64,000 nt of DNA from Chloroflexota bacterium (GTDB taxonomy: Bacteria; Chloroflexota; Anaerolineae; Anaerolineales; UBA11579). A program made the translations under genes and the position numbers. The notes beneath the pieces are model-generated. The model saw nothing but the letters and a program-made list of their open reading frames with translations. It did not search any database and was not told the DNA's origin. Every line of letters starts with the position of its first letter. Within the stretch, counting starts at the first letter, position 1. This document shows, one piece after another, positions 34,889 through 44,116 of the stretch. Location of the stretch: NCBI GenBank assembly GCA_019456165.1, contig VRUJ01000011.1, forward strand, positions 31,919 to 95,918, read 5' to 3'.

Positions 34889-37111
34889 TCACAACAACGG
34901 AATTTGATGTTCGTCTTTGGTCAGGGGATCGAGGCCGATGAGTTCCTTAAAGGAATCTGGGGTGATGGCCGGGTTTTCGGACATACGACGAATGTGCCGG
35001 AATTTCAGGAAACGCCAGCCGCGCTCAATAGATAGTTTCAAGCGTGGGTCGCGGTTATGTTTGTACAAGACGAGTCCTGCGCGGCCGCCGGGCAGCACGA
35101 TAAATGAATCCGCCGCGTCATCTTCCGTATATACGATCTCACCCAAAACTGCCGAAGCGATAACGTAGAAACGGTAGACAGGTTCTCCATTAGCTGCCTT
35201 CCATCGTATTGGGGGGTCAGCTTCAACATTGAAACCCAAACGCGCCCCAAGTGTTGACAGCAAGCCGGTTATCTCTTCTATATCAGCGCGGCGTGCGTTG
35301 GGAGCTTCTCTTTCACGCATGTACCAAACCCCGTTTGACTCTTTTGCATAAGATTCAAGCGTGGATTGAAGCAGTTGATCTCCAGGTGTTTGCAATCCGG
35401 GAAAGTAAGCGCACATTGCTGCATCAATCTGCTGGTAAGAGAGACCAGGGTTCTGTATAAGGTGGTTGACTAATGCAATTTCCAACCGATCTGCTAGGGG
35501 TTTTTCAATGCCGCTTTCATCTTGCAGCCACCAATGGCCAGTCTCCAATGTGCTTTCAGTGCCCCCCAGGCGCAAAAAACCGCTGCGGAAAGTTAGGCCG
35601 AATTCCAGGGACGACCTGACATCTGTAAAGATTTGGTTGGGAGTTTGGCCTGGAACGTTCAGGCGGTCATAATTTGCCAAAGCCTGAAGTGCGGAAGCCT
35701 GCACAAGCAAATAGGTTGACGGTTCACCCCTTCTCTTGAGCACTTTTTGAACTGAGGCTTGTATTAGAATGGAGATATCTTCGGTAAGCTGGGGGGCGGG
35801 TTTTTGGTCCGCCCTGCGCCATAGTATCTGAGTTTGTCCGCTTTTGGGTCTTGAAGCGATGTTTTCTACCTCGAAGCCAGCCATTTCAGCAGCGATTATG
35901 GCAGCGGCATCAAAATTACCCTCGCTTTCAGTGACCAATCCAAAGAAAGGTGTGTCTGTGGGAATGTGTGGGGCAAGATGGCTGAGAGTATTCTGGAGAG
36001 CGCTGGTATGCCAGGCCCATTCGTAGCGCTTCCTGCGCAGCACGCGGATGAAAGTTCCAAGCGCTTCCGGACCCCATAACCAGCCTGCCCACAGAGCTGA
36101 GAGTGACCAGAAAGCCTGGTTGGGGCGGGGGAATGCTGTGATTACCGCGCTAAATTTGAGATTTTCTAAAGAGGCAACCAGGTTCTTTAACCTGCCCTCG
36201 AATAAACTGATCCCGCCCTCCCTGCCAGGAATTTGCGGCCAATTTACTAACTCAACAGGCGGCCTCGTTTGCGTCCATTGATCGATAGCCTGCTCTAAGG
36301 CGAACCAGATATTATTCTCGCGGAATTTCGTAGGAATGTTCAAGCGCCGAGGGCGGGGGCGACCGCCGGGGTGGCGCCAGAGAGTATTAGCATGGTCGCA
36401 TGTAGATAGCAGCAGGGTAGAAAGCAGCCTGTGACGTTCTTCATTTAGAGATATACCCTCAAGTTTATTTATCAGTGTGAACAATGCATAAACCGCCCGG
36501 GGCAAATATGCATCGATGGCTTCTTCGGCATACGGGCGGTTTGGGTTATTCATCGGAGCAATGCGTTCCAATGCTCTGGCGCGGTGCAAACTGCCGGATG
36601 CGTGACTTAAAGCTTTTTCGATATCCGATTCGTTGGCTGGGAACTCACCGGCATGTTCACAATGCGGGCAGGTGTATATGCGAGCATAAGGTCTATCGGC
36701 ATCCCGCTCCCATAAAAATGCTTCAGCATATACTTCACGGCTGCAGTGGTCGCAATGGGTGGAATAGAGGGATAAAATGTGGGGTTCTAGTCTCTCGTCT
36801 CCGCGGCGGGTTGCGGCTAGCTCTGCAAGGGAAGCTTGCAGCTCGTCTCTAGTGGGTGGCGCGGCTGCCATTTCGATCAGAAAACGTGTGATCGGGTTGT
36901 TGGCGGCGACTAAAACCCGGTATCCTGCTTGGGCTGCTTCGATTGCTAAATGCGGAGACGCCCCGAAAGGGTCTATCACCCAGCTGCCTGGAACCGCGTT
37001 CGCATGCAGCCACGCGCTGATCACTCCTTGCGGCATGATCGGCAGGTAGCGCGCTAAAGGTCCGCTTAGATCAGGAGCTTGGCCGGGGATGTAAGGAAGC
37101 TCATCAGGCAT
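34889..37111 (-). CDS. DNA methylase homologue with degenerate catalytic motif
   Basis: 740 residues. The N-terminal SAM-site-like segment WVIDPFGASPHLAIEAAQAGYRVL (44-67) is followed by ANNPITRF and a zinc ribbon with Cys120, Cys123, Cys148 and Cys151, the pattern of large adenine methylases (DUF1156 type). Where motif IV (DPPY/NPPY) is expected the protein reads VITAFPRPNQAFW, so catalysis is probably lost. The C-terminal half contains helical and winged-helix-like stretches (LSYQQIDAAMCAYFPGL). No nuclease is encoded beside it. Base composition matches the housekeeping genes, suggesting long residence. Possible roles are DNA binding or a pseudoenzyme. An AAGGAAGAG ribosome site supports the ATG. 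Function unknown. Confidence 0.6.
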   Translation of the reverse strand: MPDELPYIPGQAPDLSGPLARYLPIMPQGVISAWLHANAVPGSWVIDPFGASPHLAIEAAQAGYRVLVAANNPITRFLIEMAAAPPTRDELQASLAELAATRRGDERLEPHILSLYSTHCDHCSREVYAEAFLWERDADRPYARIYTCPHCEHAGEFPANESDIEKALSHASGSLHRARALERIAPMNNPNRPYAEEAIDAYLPRAVYALFTLINKLEGISLNEERHRLLSTLLLSTCDHANTLWRHPGGRPRPRRLNIPTKFRENNIWFALEQAIDQWTQTRPPVELVNWPQIPGREGGISLFEGRLKNLVASLENLKFSAVITAFPRPNQAFWSLSALWAGWLWGPEALGTFIRVLRRKRYEWAWHTSALQNTLSHLAPHIPTDTPFFGLVTESEGNFDAAAIIAAEMAGFEVENIASRPKSGQTQILWRRADQKPAPQLTEDISILIQASVQKVLKRRGEPSTYLLVQASALQALANYDRLNVPGQTPNQIFTDVRSSLEFGLTFRSGFLRLGGTESTLETGHWWLQDESGIEKPLADRLEIALVNHLIQNPGLSYQQIDAAMCAYFPGLQTPGDQLLQSTLESYAKESNGVWYMREREAPNARRADIEEITGLLSTLGARLGFNVEADPPIRWKAANGEPVYRFYVIASAVLGEIVYTEDDAADSFIVLPGGRAGLVLYKHNRDPRLKLSIERGWRFLKFRHIRRMSENPAITPDSFKELIGLDPLTKDEHQIPLL

Positions 37112-37179
37112 GATTTTCTCTTCCTTAGTATAATCTCTCAGGGCAAAATTGCAATCACTAATGAAGGAAATAAAAAACT

Positions 37180-38469
37180 ATGAAGAAAATTGCCTCGGTC
37201 ACCGTAATCTTATTTACTCTAACTTTTGCTTGTGGATTCCTGCCCCCGGAGGCAAGCCCTGCTCCAACATTGACGATGGCTCCGCCAACAGAAACTTCTA
37301 CTCCCACAGCAGCGCCGCTAGAAACGCAGCCGCCGTCCCTGGAAACCCAACCACCGGATGTTGGTCCTGAATGTGTGCAGCCGGGTGCCCACCAACCCCT
37401 TGTAGACACAAACTTTGAATTTTATCCTGAGTTAATAGTAGAGTTTCTAAACACCGGAGGCAGCGAAGAAGAGTTGGCGCTATCCCTGGAAGCTTTGGGA
37501 ATTGCCAGCCCGCCAACGGCGGTTATAGTTGGGGAACTCAGCGGGGATGATCGAACTGATGTTGTCGTCGCTCTCCTGGATCCAGATTCGCAAACTGTGC
37601 CTAATCCAGGTTTATTGTTGATCTACGTGTGCCAGGATGGGCAATATGCTTTACTCCACACTGGATTGTCACCTGAATTATTCAGTTCACCAGAGATACT
37701 CAGCATCCAGGATATGAATGCTGATGGTATAGGAGATGTGATCTACAGCAGTACGACTTGTGGGGCGCACACGTGTTTTGAGGATGTTCAAATCCTTTCT
37801 TGGAATGGGGCAAACTTTTCCCCACGACTGGAAGGTACTTCCCGCGATCTGCCTTATCCCGAGCTGCAAATTACAGATTACGACCAGGACGGCATCTATA
37901 ATTTGGAGATCTCCGGTACGGGTATCGGTTCAGTGGGGGCTGGCCCGCAGCGTTCCCTGACACGCATCTGGGAATATTTTCCCGAAAGAGGAGTGTGGAT
38001 GCCGGTACAGGAAAATTTAGGCCCCTCCAACTACCGCATCCACTCGCTGCATGATGCTGATTCAGCGTTAGGAAACGGGGAATACGAAATCGCAGCCTTG
38101 CTCTACGGCCAGGTTATTAACAACCCCGCTTTGGAAGATTGGGCGGATCCCGAGACAGAACGACTCAACCTGAGCGCATTTGCGCGCTATAAGTTGATCG
38201 TGGTGTACTCTTTGCAAGGCAATCTGGAACAAGCCATGCAAACCCTGGCCGAAATGGACCAGCTGTTCCCATTTGGTTTGCCACGGCACGCATTTGTTGA
38301 AATGGCGGAAGTCTTCCTGGCGGGTTTTGCTGCAGGGGGCATAGAACTAGGTTGCGAGGCAGCCAGCAATTACGCGGCGGATAACGAGGAGATCATCCTA
38401 ACACCCCTGGGCTCGTCATCTTTTGGTTATGCCAATAAGGATTACGCGCCTGAGGATGTTTGTGCTTGA
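37180..38469 (+). CDS. Lipoprotein with FG-GAP/VCBS-like repeats
   Basis: A 429-residue lipoprotein with lipobox TFAC, then a Thr/Pro-rich linker of about 40 residues. The domain following it has Asp-rich calcium-loop-like repeats (GELSGDDRTDVVVALLD, DMNADGIGDVIYSS, TDYDQDGIYNLEI) of the FG-GAP/VCBS integrin-like type. A C-terminal helical part (GNLEQAMQTLAEM) resembles a TPR. A surface binding role is likely, but the ligand is unknown. It diverges from the methylase-like gene with only 68 bp between starts. Confidence 0.65.
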   Translation: MKKIASVTVILFTLTFACGFLPPEASPAPTLTMAPPTETSTPTAAPLETQPPSLETQPPDVGPECVQPGAHQPLVDTNFEFYPELIVEFLNTGGSEEELALSLEALGIASPPTAVIVGELSGDDRTDVVVALLDPDSQTVPNPGLLLIYVCQDGQYALLHTGLSPELFSSPEILSIQDMNADGIGDVIYSSTTCGAHTCFEDVQILSWNGANFSPRLEGTSRDLPYPELQITDYDQDGIYNLEISGTGIGSVGAGPQRSLTRIWEYFPERGVWMPVQENLGPSNYRIHSLHDADSALGNGEYEIAALLYGQVINNPALEDWADPETERLNLSAFARYKLIVVYSLQGNLEQAMQTLAEMDQLFPFGLPRHAFVEMAEVFLAGFAAGGIELGCEAASNYAADNEEIILTPLGSSSFGYANKDYAPEDVCA

Positions 38470-38559
38470 ATTGGGGGAAACGAAATTAATGTTATATCGT
38501 ATGGGCGAAGCATGGATTGACGGAATCAAAGCGTCAAATTGAGTTTAGGATAGAATTTG

Positions 38560-38847
38560 AAATCTGACGCCCAAAGCCGCCCACATGCACGCGTTGTGGC
38601 ACTATTCAATGTCGGGAATTTCCACGTTGATACCACTGGAGCGAATATCTTTAAATTAACCTAATCCCTGGGGAACAAAGACCCATACTGTTCGCCAGAC
38701 ATTAACTGGATCGTGTTTACATCTACCCGCTACCAAAACTCGGAGATCTATATCATGGACAGCCTGGGACTCGAAGAAATAAATATTTCCAACAGCCCAG
38801 ATTTCACCGATAGTGAACCTGCCTGGCAGTTGGTATCTGTGCCCTAA
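38560..38847 (+). pseudogene. Fragment of a TolB/WD40-type propeller protein
   Basis: The stretch 38470-38914 has no intact gene. One frame reads FHVDTTGANIFKLT, then an in-frame TAA, then SLGNKDPYCSPDINWIVFTSTR and onward to EPAWQLVSVP with a natural stop at 38847. This is a typical last blade or two of a PD40 propeller (YVVDTDG..IFRLT..SPDG pattern). No start codon or signal sequence lies upstream, so it is a decayed 3' remnant. A tiny frame at 38899-38952 was judged spurious. Confidence 0.5.
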
Positions 38848-38914
38848 TTATTAATACTATACATTCTTGCACAATAGGTTTATTGGAAATGGGGGGCTAT
38901 GGTTCAAGCGAATG

Positions 38915-40105
38915 TTAGCCAGCGTCTTCAGGCCATGCTGGAGGAAGAGTAAAAATCTCTCCCGTTAATTTCCCTTCTAATTGAATTATTTTGTTTTCTT
39001 TCAGTTCTGCTTGTGGGAGGCGTGTCAAAACTGACGAATAAGGTTTATTAGCCTCCGGATGGTGGTAAAGCCGCATCGCTGCCTTAGGCACACTCCACGG
39101 TGTTAAGCGTGATACCAAAAGCACAGCACTAACTCGTTTGTTTTTATAACCTGAGGGACTTGTCCATGCTCCATCAGGTAAACGTGATGGAATCACCTTG
39201 TCTGACGAGGCAGTAGTGTCCACTGAGAACTTTATTGTAAACTGTTCTGTGCCGAAAAGCGCCTCCTCAGAATCTATCTTGTCAATGTGTTCTAGGGCAT
39301 TCACAGCGATGATATATGGAAGATCAAGCTCTTGGTATCTTCCGGCCTTCTTGATGACCGCTTTACGAATGGCTGGTTTATGATCTACTAACCTAAACCC
39401 GAAATGCTGCAAACCAATGGCACGACTTTTGGCTTTGCCCCTGGCTTCAAATCTCTTTGGTGAAGGACGTACACTGATACGCCATCCGCCGTGTGAGTAA
39501 TCCAAGTGTGGAAGTGCATCCATCCCTTTTGCATCATAAAGAGTTACTAATTCGTCGGGGTCGAGTTCAGCAAGCCACGAGTTAATCTTTGATGCGATTG
39601 CTCTGGCACGTGGTGGCGTATTAGGGGTACCTTCAATGTCAAGCATTAAGTTAAAATTCTGAGAGTCGACCAGTCTATTGATAGCGTCGTAGAATTGGTT
39701 CACCCTCGCTTGAGCACCAGCTTTGCTTACGGACATGTCTGTTGCAAGTGTAGCTTCAACATAAAAACTTTCACCCGATGTTGGTTGCACTAGAAAATCA
39801 GGTGATTTCGATGAACCATCAATCGATGGATGTATGGTTATTGTGCAATCAAGTTTCAAAAGAAGCTCGTGAAGAAAGAGTTCGAAAAACGCAGCTTGTA
39901 AATGATCTGTTCTAAATCGGGTTCGAAGTTCTGTTTTATCGGCTTCTGGATAACGCGAAAACCATGCTTCTAGCTCATCGCGTACCTTTTCTGCCTCGGA
40001 TCTAGCAGAACGATTCAGGTAGGAAAAGCTTGACTCCGAGTATGGTGCCGGGGAGAGGTCATCTCTACTAGTGCTATCGAACAGATTCGGATTGAGTGGT
40101 GGCAT
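38915..40105 (-). CDS. Putative PD-(D/E)XK-like nuclease downstream of the type IIG gene
   Basis: A 396-residue soluble protein. The core SSKSPDFLVQPTSGESFYVEAT has the geometry of a PD-(D/E)XK nuclease (Pro-Asp, then about 11 residues, then Glu-x-Thr), but Thr replaces the usual Lys. Upstream helices (FFELFLHELLLKLDC) and the IHPSIDG strand fit the fold. The C-terminal 200 residues are unrecognised. It lies 118 bp after the type IIG restriction gene on the same strand and is probably co-transcribed, so a nuclease or accessory role in defence is plausible. Function is inferred from a short motif and position only. Confidence 0.5.
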   Translation of the reverse strand: MPPLNPNLFDSTSRDDLSPAPYSESSFSYLNRSARSEAEKVRDELEAWFSRYPEADKTELRTRFRTDHLQAAFFELFLHELLLKLDCTITIHPSIDGSSKSPDFLVQPTSGESFYVEATLATDMSVSKAGAQARVNQFYDAINRLVDSQNFNLMLDIEGTPNTPPRARAIASKINSWLAELDPDELVTLYDAKGMDALPHLDYSHGGWRISVRPSPKRFEARGKAKSRAIGLQHFGFRLVDHKPAIRKAVIKKAGRYQELDLPYIIAVNALEHIDKIDSEEALFGTEQFTIKFSVDTTASSDKVIPSRLPDGAWTSPSGYKNKRVSAVLLVSRLTPWSVPKAAMRLYHHPEANKPYSSVLTRLPQAELKENKIIQLEGKLTGEIFTLPPAWPEDAG

Positions 40106-40223
40106 GTGCCTATATTGACTGAACTGAAAGACGGTGGCTAAACATTATTTTAACAGACATAAATGCATAGTACCATATTTTTGGCGTTTAGCATTATTCG
40201 GCTCTTAGCACCACCAAAAAGCA

Positions 40224-43200
40224 TCATTCCCCTTCCTCCACAATCTTGATCTCTTCCTCCGTCAGTTCATATAGCTCATACACCAACTGATCTATCTGCT
40301 TGTCTGTAACTGCTATTTGGCGTTCCAACCTTGTTTGTTTTTGCGGGGTTTTTGCGGAGGCAAGCTGATGATTTAATTCAATAATCATAAATACAAAAGA
40401 GCAAACCTTTTTAGTAATATTAGGATTATTTTTAGGGTCAGGTATTGGCAATGCCTTTAATTGCCCCACCTTTATTTGGGGAAAAGCATCATCTACTTCA
40501 TCATAATAATATCTGATAAAAAAAGCTGTAAATAAACTTCCCATAATTCCGGCTAAATAATAAGCATTATTAGGATCTTCTTTTGGCTTTGTGATATAGA
40601 CTTGTTGATCTGCTATAGAATTATCAGTCTCAACAGTTACTATTAACCTTTTGCCTAATATTTTTCTCGAATAAACCCTCTCACTATTAAAAAACTTAGG
40701 GTCTCTTGGTTCTGCTAACCATTTCCCATATTTAATATATTCATTTGGGATAGGTTGAGAAAAACGTTTCAGGTCTTTTCCATAAATAAATCCCCTATAC
40801 TCCTTTAATTTTTTCTCACTATGATATGGACGCTCCTTGACATCTCGATCAATTTGTGGGCCAGTCCCAAATGCTGATTCACCATACCCTCCAATTCTAT
40901 AAGGATGTACCCCCCTTGTGATCATTGAATAATCTTCTAATTTATTATATTGTTCTTTAATTTTATATAATAAATCTGCTTTTTGAACATCAAGGGAAGT
41001 CGAAATTGGTCTTTGCCCATCAATAAATTTATTTGTTTCATGTACTGCTACAGGAATTATATTTTTGTTTTCCCATTTTTCAATAACAAAATTTTTATCA
41101 GCCTTCTTTTGTTTTCGATATGTATATACTATTGTGTCAACGGTTAACTTCAAAAACACATTTGAGGGAAGAGATAATATTTTCAAACTCCCCGCTTGTT
41201 CCAGAATAAATTTTCTGGTAGTCCTTGAATAAATATTTGATAACCAAACATTAGGCACAATCTGTCCAATAAAACCTTGAAGGTTACAAAGATTTGAAGC
41301 TTTCTCCATAAAGATTGAAAACATATCCAATTGATAAGGTGAGCTTGAATATGTTTTTCCAAGGTGTTCTTTAACATCATCTCTTATTTTTAAAGCTTTC
41401 CAATCTCTTCCAAAAACATAAGGCGGATTGCCAATCACCGCATCAAATCCACCGCGTGTACGCAGAGCTTTCTCGGTAGATACACATAACCCCTTTATTA
41501 TGGCTGACAGACGGGCGTCTCGCTTCTCGGCCGGTGAGGCAAGGGGTTCAACTGAGGCAATGGGCTTAAGCCCATTGTCTAACTGCCCCTTGCCCTCCGA
41601 CTGCCCCTTGCCCTCCGACTGTCCCTTGCCCTCCGACTGTCCCTTGCCCTCCGACTGCCCCTTGCCCTCCGACTGCCCCTTGCCCTCCGACTGCCCCTTG
41701 CCCTCCGACTGCCCCTTGTCTTGCCCCTCGCCTTGCCTATTGTATATCCCCTTGTCTTTAATCCCCTTATCCCATTGCGAAGCATGTTTAAGATGGTTGT
41801 TGTCGACATATTCGATTACTTTTTGGAGAGCATCATCATTTTCTATCGGTTTACGGTTGAACTTCTGCGCCCAAACATGCTGCCCCTCCTCATAACCCAG
41901 GCTTCGTTGATACTTAAATGAGCTAGAACCCTTAATCTTTCGGATACTTTCATTAAGCGTCTTTTCATTCTCTGCTGCCACTACCATGTGGACGTGGTCT
42001 GGTAATACGTTCCAACTTATCACTGCGATATTATTATTGCGGCAAGCCTCTGCAATTTTCTCAGCAATTAATACCTGTTCTTCACGGTTAAATATTACCG
42101 GCTCATCCTTCTTAACCCCAAAACGTACCATACGCTCTGATACTCGCGAATTATGGGTGACAAAGGTCACAAACCACAACGAGCGCGGTTTTCCCCTAAA
42201 AACTTCTGGATATTCCACCTCCCAATCAAAGACGTTGATGCGGTAGCGTTCTTGCTCATCCATATCAAACATGCTGGCCTGGCTGCCGGTATAGAAATCG
42301 CTGCCTATCAATGAGTTGCCGCATTTAATATTTGCGGCCAGGCTGGGCAAAACGCGCTCCTGAAACATTTGGATTTGGGTCTGGTTCTCGCCTTCCAATA
42401 CCTTGAGCAAGAGAGAAAGCTTGGTGACTTCCACCGCCTGGTTGTCAATGTCCACGCCGTAGATGTTGTTTAGCAAGATGCGTTTGCGTTCTTCGATGGT
42501 CAGGCGGTAATCATCTGCGCCAACCTGCACGATGCGCTCCCGGTGAGCTTTGACGTCAGAACCAATATAAAATTCTAAATGCCATTCAAGCAAGAATTGG
42601 TAAGCGCCCAAGAGGAAAGATCCTGAGCCGCAAGCTGGGTCCAGAATACGAAGCTTACTAACCTGGCTGGGTTTCTTGCCCTCCACCAATTTGCCCACCG
42701 TATTTTTGACAATATATTCCACAATGTAGGTGGGGGTATAGTAAACGCCGCCCGCTTTTTTTACTTCGGGCTTTTCTTCTACTTTAGCCTGGTGTCCGGC
42801 TGTAAGACGGATAACCTTGCCCAAGAACTGCTCGTAAACCTGGCCCAATATATCGGCGGGCAATACCGAGAACTCATACGGGCTGTCTGGGTAATAAAGA
42901 TTTTTTAGTATACCTTTCAGCGTCTTGTCATCAATCTTTACCGCCTGGGTTAAATAGTCAGGGTAACCGATGCGGTCCTTTTCTTCTTTGAAATAGAAAA
43001 GGCCGGAATTGTAGCGGTCATCCGCGCGCTGGAATGTTTGTACCAAGTTTTGGTACACATGCTCCCCCTTGGCCAAATCGCCTAATTGTTGGTAAGGTTC
43101 AATGCCGCGGTCCTCAGCGATGCGTAAAAAGATGATTCGGTCGATGGTACGCTGCACGGCGAAGTTAAGTTGGCGTTGGTCGAGGTCTGCATTGCGCAAG

Positions 43201-43838
43201 GCCAGGTTGCGAGCCAGTTCATCCCGCCAACGTTCGATCTCGGCTAAGAAAGCGGCATCGACTTCCTGCGTGCCTCTGGCTTTCTTGAATTCGTCTACGA
43301 ATTTATCGAATTCACCTTTTAGCAACGCTTCTCTTGAATAAGTGCCGTCAAGCACATCCCATTGCTCGATATAATCTTGGTATGTCAGATACATCACCCG
43401 GCTGGTAGCCGCGTCATCTGTTTTTAGTGGGCGGTTGCGGCAATCATAAACTGCAAATTCTTCAAAATCGGTCAGAATAGAAACAGGCAGTTTTGCGCTC
43501 CAGGCATAGCGGCGCACCTGAAAAGCGGGGGCGGTATGATCTTTTAGATTAACTGACGGTTTTTTGGTCTCAACAAAGAATTTGCGTGTCCCACCAATGC
43601 GAAAACTATAATCTGGCGCTTTTGTGCTGCCCCCGATCTTGACAGCATCCTCATGGATCACATCTTTATAGCGTTCTGCACGACCTTGTTCATTATCCAC
43701 GTCCCAACCCAATGCTTTGAACAAAGGATCGACGAACTCATTTCTGACTTGAGTCTCGTTATATTTTCCTGAACGATGATCCTTAATGTTTCTTTCAAAC
43801 CGTTCAACAAGCTGAATAACTTTGTCTGGGGCAGTCAT
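40224..43838 (-). CDS. Type IIG restriction-methyltransferase (Eco57I-like) with inserted HUH/Y1 transposase domain
   Basis: 1204 residues. An N-terminal PD-(D/E)XK nuclease shows Pro75-Asp76 and Glu90-Thr-Lys92. A helical linker leads to an N6-adenine methyltransferase with motif [11 protein letters not shown] (399-408) and motif IV GNPPY (803-807). The C-terminal TaqI/Eco57I-like specificity part contains [12 protein letters not shown]. One chain thus cuts and methylates DNA. Between [11 protein letters not shown] and [12 protein letters not shown], where relatives have a short loop, lie about 245 extra residues: an IS200/RAYT-like domain (549-695) with His615-x-His617 and Tyr677, then seven SEGKGQ repeats. 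The frame is intact throughout. GGGAGATTT supports the ATG at 43838. The region coding the specificity domain (about 40224-41400) is visibly AT-richer. Confidence 0.88.
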   Translation of the reverse strand: MTAPDKVIQLVERFERNIKDHRSGKYNETQVRNEFVDPLFKALGWDVDNEQGRAERYKDVIHEDAVKIGGSTKAPDYSFRIGGTRKFFVETKKPSVNLKDHTAPAFQVRRYAWSAKLPVSILTDFEEFAVYDCRNRPLKTDDAATSRVMYLTYQDYIEQWDVLDGTYSREALLKGEFDKFVDEFKKARGTQEVDAAFLAEIERWRDELARNLALRNADLDQRQLNFAVQRTIDRIIFLRIAEDRGIEPYQQLGDLAKGEHVYQNLVQTFQRADDRYNSGLFYFKEEKDRIGYPDYLTQAVKIDDKTLKGILKNLYYPDSPYEFSVLPADILGQVYEQFLGKVIRLTAGHQAKVEEKPEVKKAGGVYYTPTYIVEYIVKNTVGKLVEGKKPSQVSKLRILDPACGSGSFLLGAYQFLLEWHLEFYIGSDVKAHRERIVQVGADDYRLTIEERKRILLNNIYGVDIDNQAVEVTKLSLLLKVLEGENQTQIQMFQERVLPSLAANIKCGNSLIGSDFYTGSQASMFDMDEQERYRINVFDWEVEYPEVFRGKPRSLWFVTFVTHNSRVSERMVRFGVKKDEPVIFNREEQVLIAEKIAEACRNNNIAVISWNVLPDHVHMVVAAENEKTLNESIRKIKGSSSFKYQRSLGYEEGQHVWAQKFNRKPIENDDALQKVIEYVDNNHLKHASQWDKGIKDKGIYNRQGEGQDKGQSEGKGQSEGKGQSEGKGQSEGKGQSEGKGQSEGKGQSEGKGQLDNGLKPIASVEPLASPAEKRDARLSAIIKGLCVSTEKALRTRGGFDAVIGNPPYVFGRDWKALKIRDDVKEHLGKTYSSSPYQLDMFSIFMEKASNLCNLQGFIGQIVPNVWLSNIYSRTTRKFILEQAGSLKILSLPSNVFLKLTVDTIVYTYRKQKKADKNFVIEKWENKNIIPVAVHETNKFIDGQRPISTSLDVQKADLLYKIKEQYNKLEDYSMITRGVHPYRIGGYGESAFGTGPQIDRDVKERPYHSEKKLKEYRGFIYGKDLKRFSQPIPNEYIKYGKWLAEPRDPKFFNSERVYSRKILGKRLIVTVETDNSIADQQVYITKPKEDPNNAYYLAGIMGSLFTAFFIRYYYDEVDDAFPQIKVGQLKALPIPDPKNNPNITKKVCSFVFMIIELNHQLASAKTPQKQTRLERQIAVTDKQIDQLVYELYELTEEEIKIVEEGE
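41583..41726 (-). repeat. 18-bp tandem repeat array inside the type IIG gene
   Basis: Seven in-frame 18-bp units, each coding SEGKGQ, differ only by occasional C/T changes. They form a hydrophilic linker between the HUH domain and the resumed methyltransferase domain. Gain or loss of units would keep the frame. Confidence 0.85.
41754..42194 (-). other. HUH (Y1/IS200-like, RAYT-type) transposase domain inserted in the type IIG enzyme
   Basis: Residues 549-695 of the host protein. [13 protein letters not shown] gives the first strand, [10 protein letters not shown] carries the HUH His615-x-His617, [17 protein letters not shown] is the usual helix, [12 protein letters not shown] follows, and [13 protein letters not shown] supplies Tyr677, in the position of the nucleophilic Tyr. 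All hallmark residues of REP-associated tyrosine transposases are present, so single-strand DNA nicking activity is possible. No separate start codon or ribosome site suggests independent expression. Confidence 0.8.
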
Positions 43839-43927
43839 AAATCTCCCTGATGGGTGAATTTCTCTTATTTTACCTTATTATTGACCTCAGCCCTCCTTTT
43901 GTAAGACCCGTGGTTCACACAATTTCT

Positions 43928-43955
43928 GTAGGGGCGAGGCATGCCTCGCCCCTAC
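43928..43955. repeat. Perfect 28-bp REP-like palindrome
   Basis: The two 14-nt halves GTAGGGGCGAGGCA and TGCCTCGCCCCTAC are exact reverse complements. The element lies 90 bp upstream of the type IIG-HUH gene. A half copy (GCCTCGCCCCTAC) recurs at 44098-44110. GC-rich palindromes of this kind are typical substrates of RAYT transposases. Confidence 0.8.
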
Positions 43956-44075
43956 TTTTCCTCACTTATAGTGTCTTTTCAACTCGTGGTGATATTCTTT
44001 GCCAAGCGTCTCTGAGTTCTCGCTTACCCAATCGCTGAGTTTGGTGTTCCCGGCTGGGGGAGCATCGGTAAACAA
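43943..44075 (-). pseudogene. 3' remnant of a paralogue of the adjacent SDR gene
   Basis: This stretch matches 44098-44228 (the 3' end of the SDR gene) with roughly ten percent differences. It still encodes APPAGNTKLSDWVSENSE and the following KEYHHELKRHYK end on the minus strand. Both copies end in the REP half GCCTCGCCCCTAC. The divergence suggests an old tandem duplicate, mostly deleted, rather than a recent repeat. Confidence 0.65.
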
Positions 44076-44116
44076 CCTCTAGGCCGGGGATGGGGTCGCC
44101 TCGCCCCTACTTTTCC

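Noticed and set aside
38899..38952. 17-codon frame starting MVQANVSQ after the propeller remnant
   Set aside because: Too short, overlaps the 3' end of an opposite-strand gene, and has no family resemblance. Treated as chance.
41583..41726. CRISPR-like array
   Set aside because: The 18-bp units are directly adjacent without spacers and are in frame within a protein. They are a coding tandem repeat.
41579..41895. Opposite-strand and shifted frames over the tandem repeat (Arg- or Cys-Pro-rich)
   Set aside because: These are out-of-frame readings of the 18-bp repeat within the type IIG gene, without start signals.
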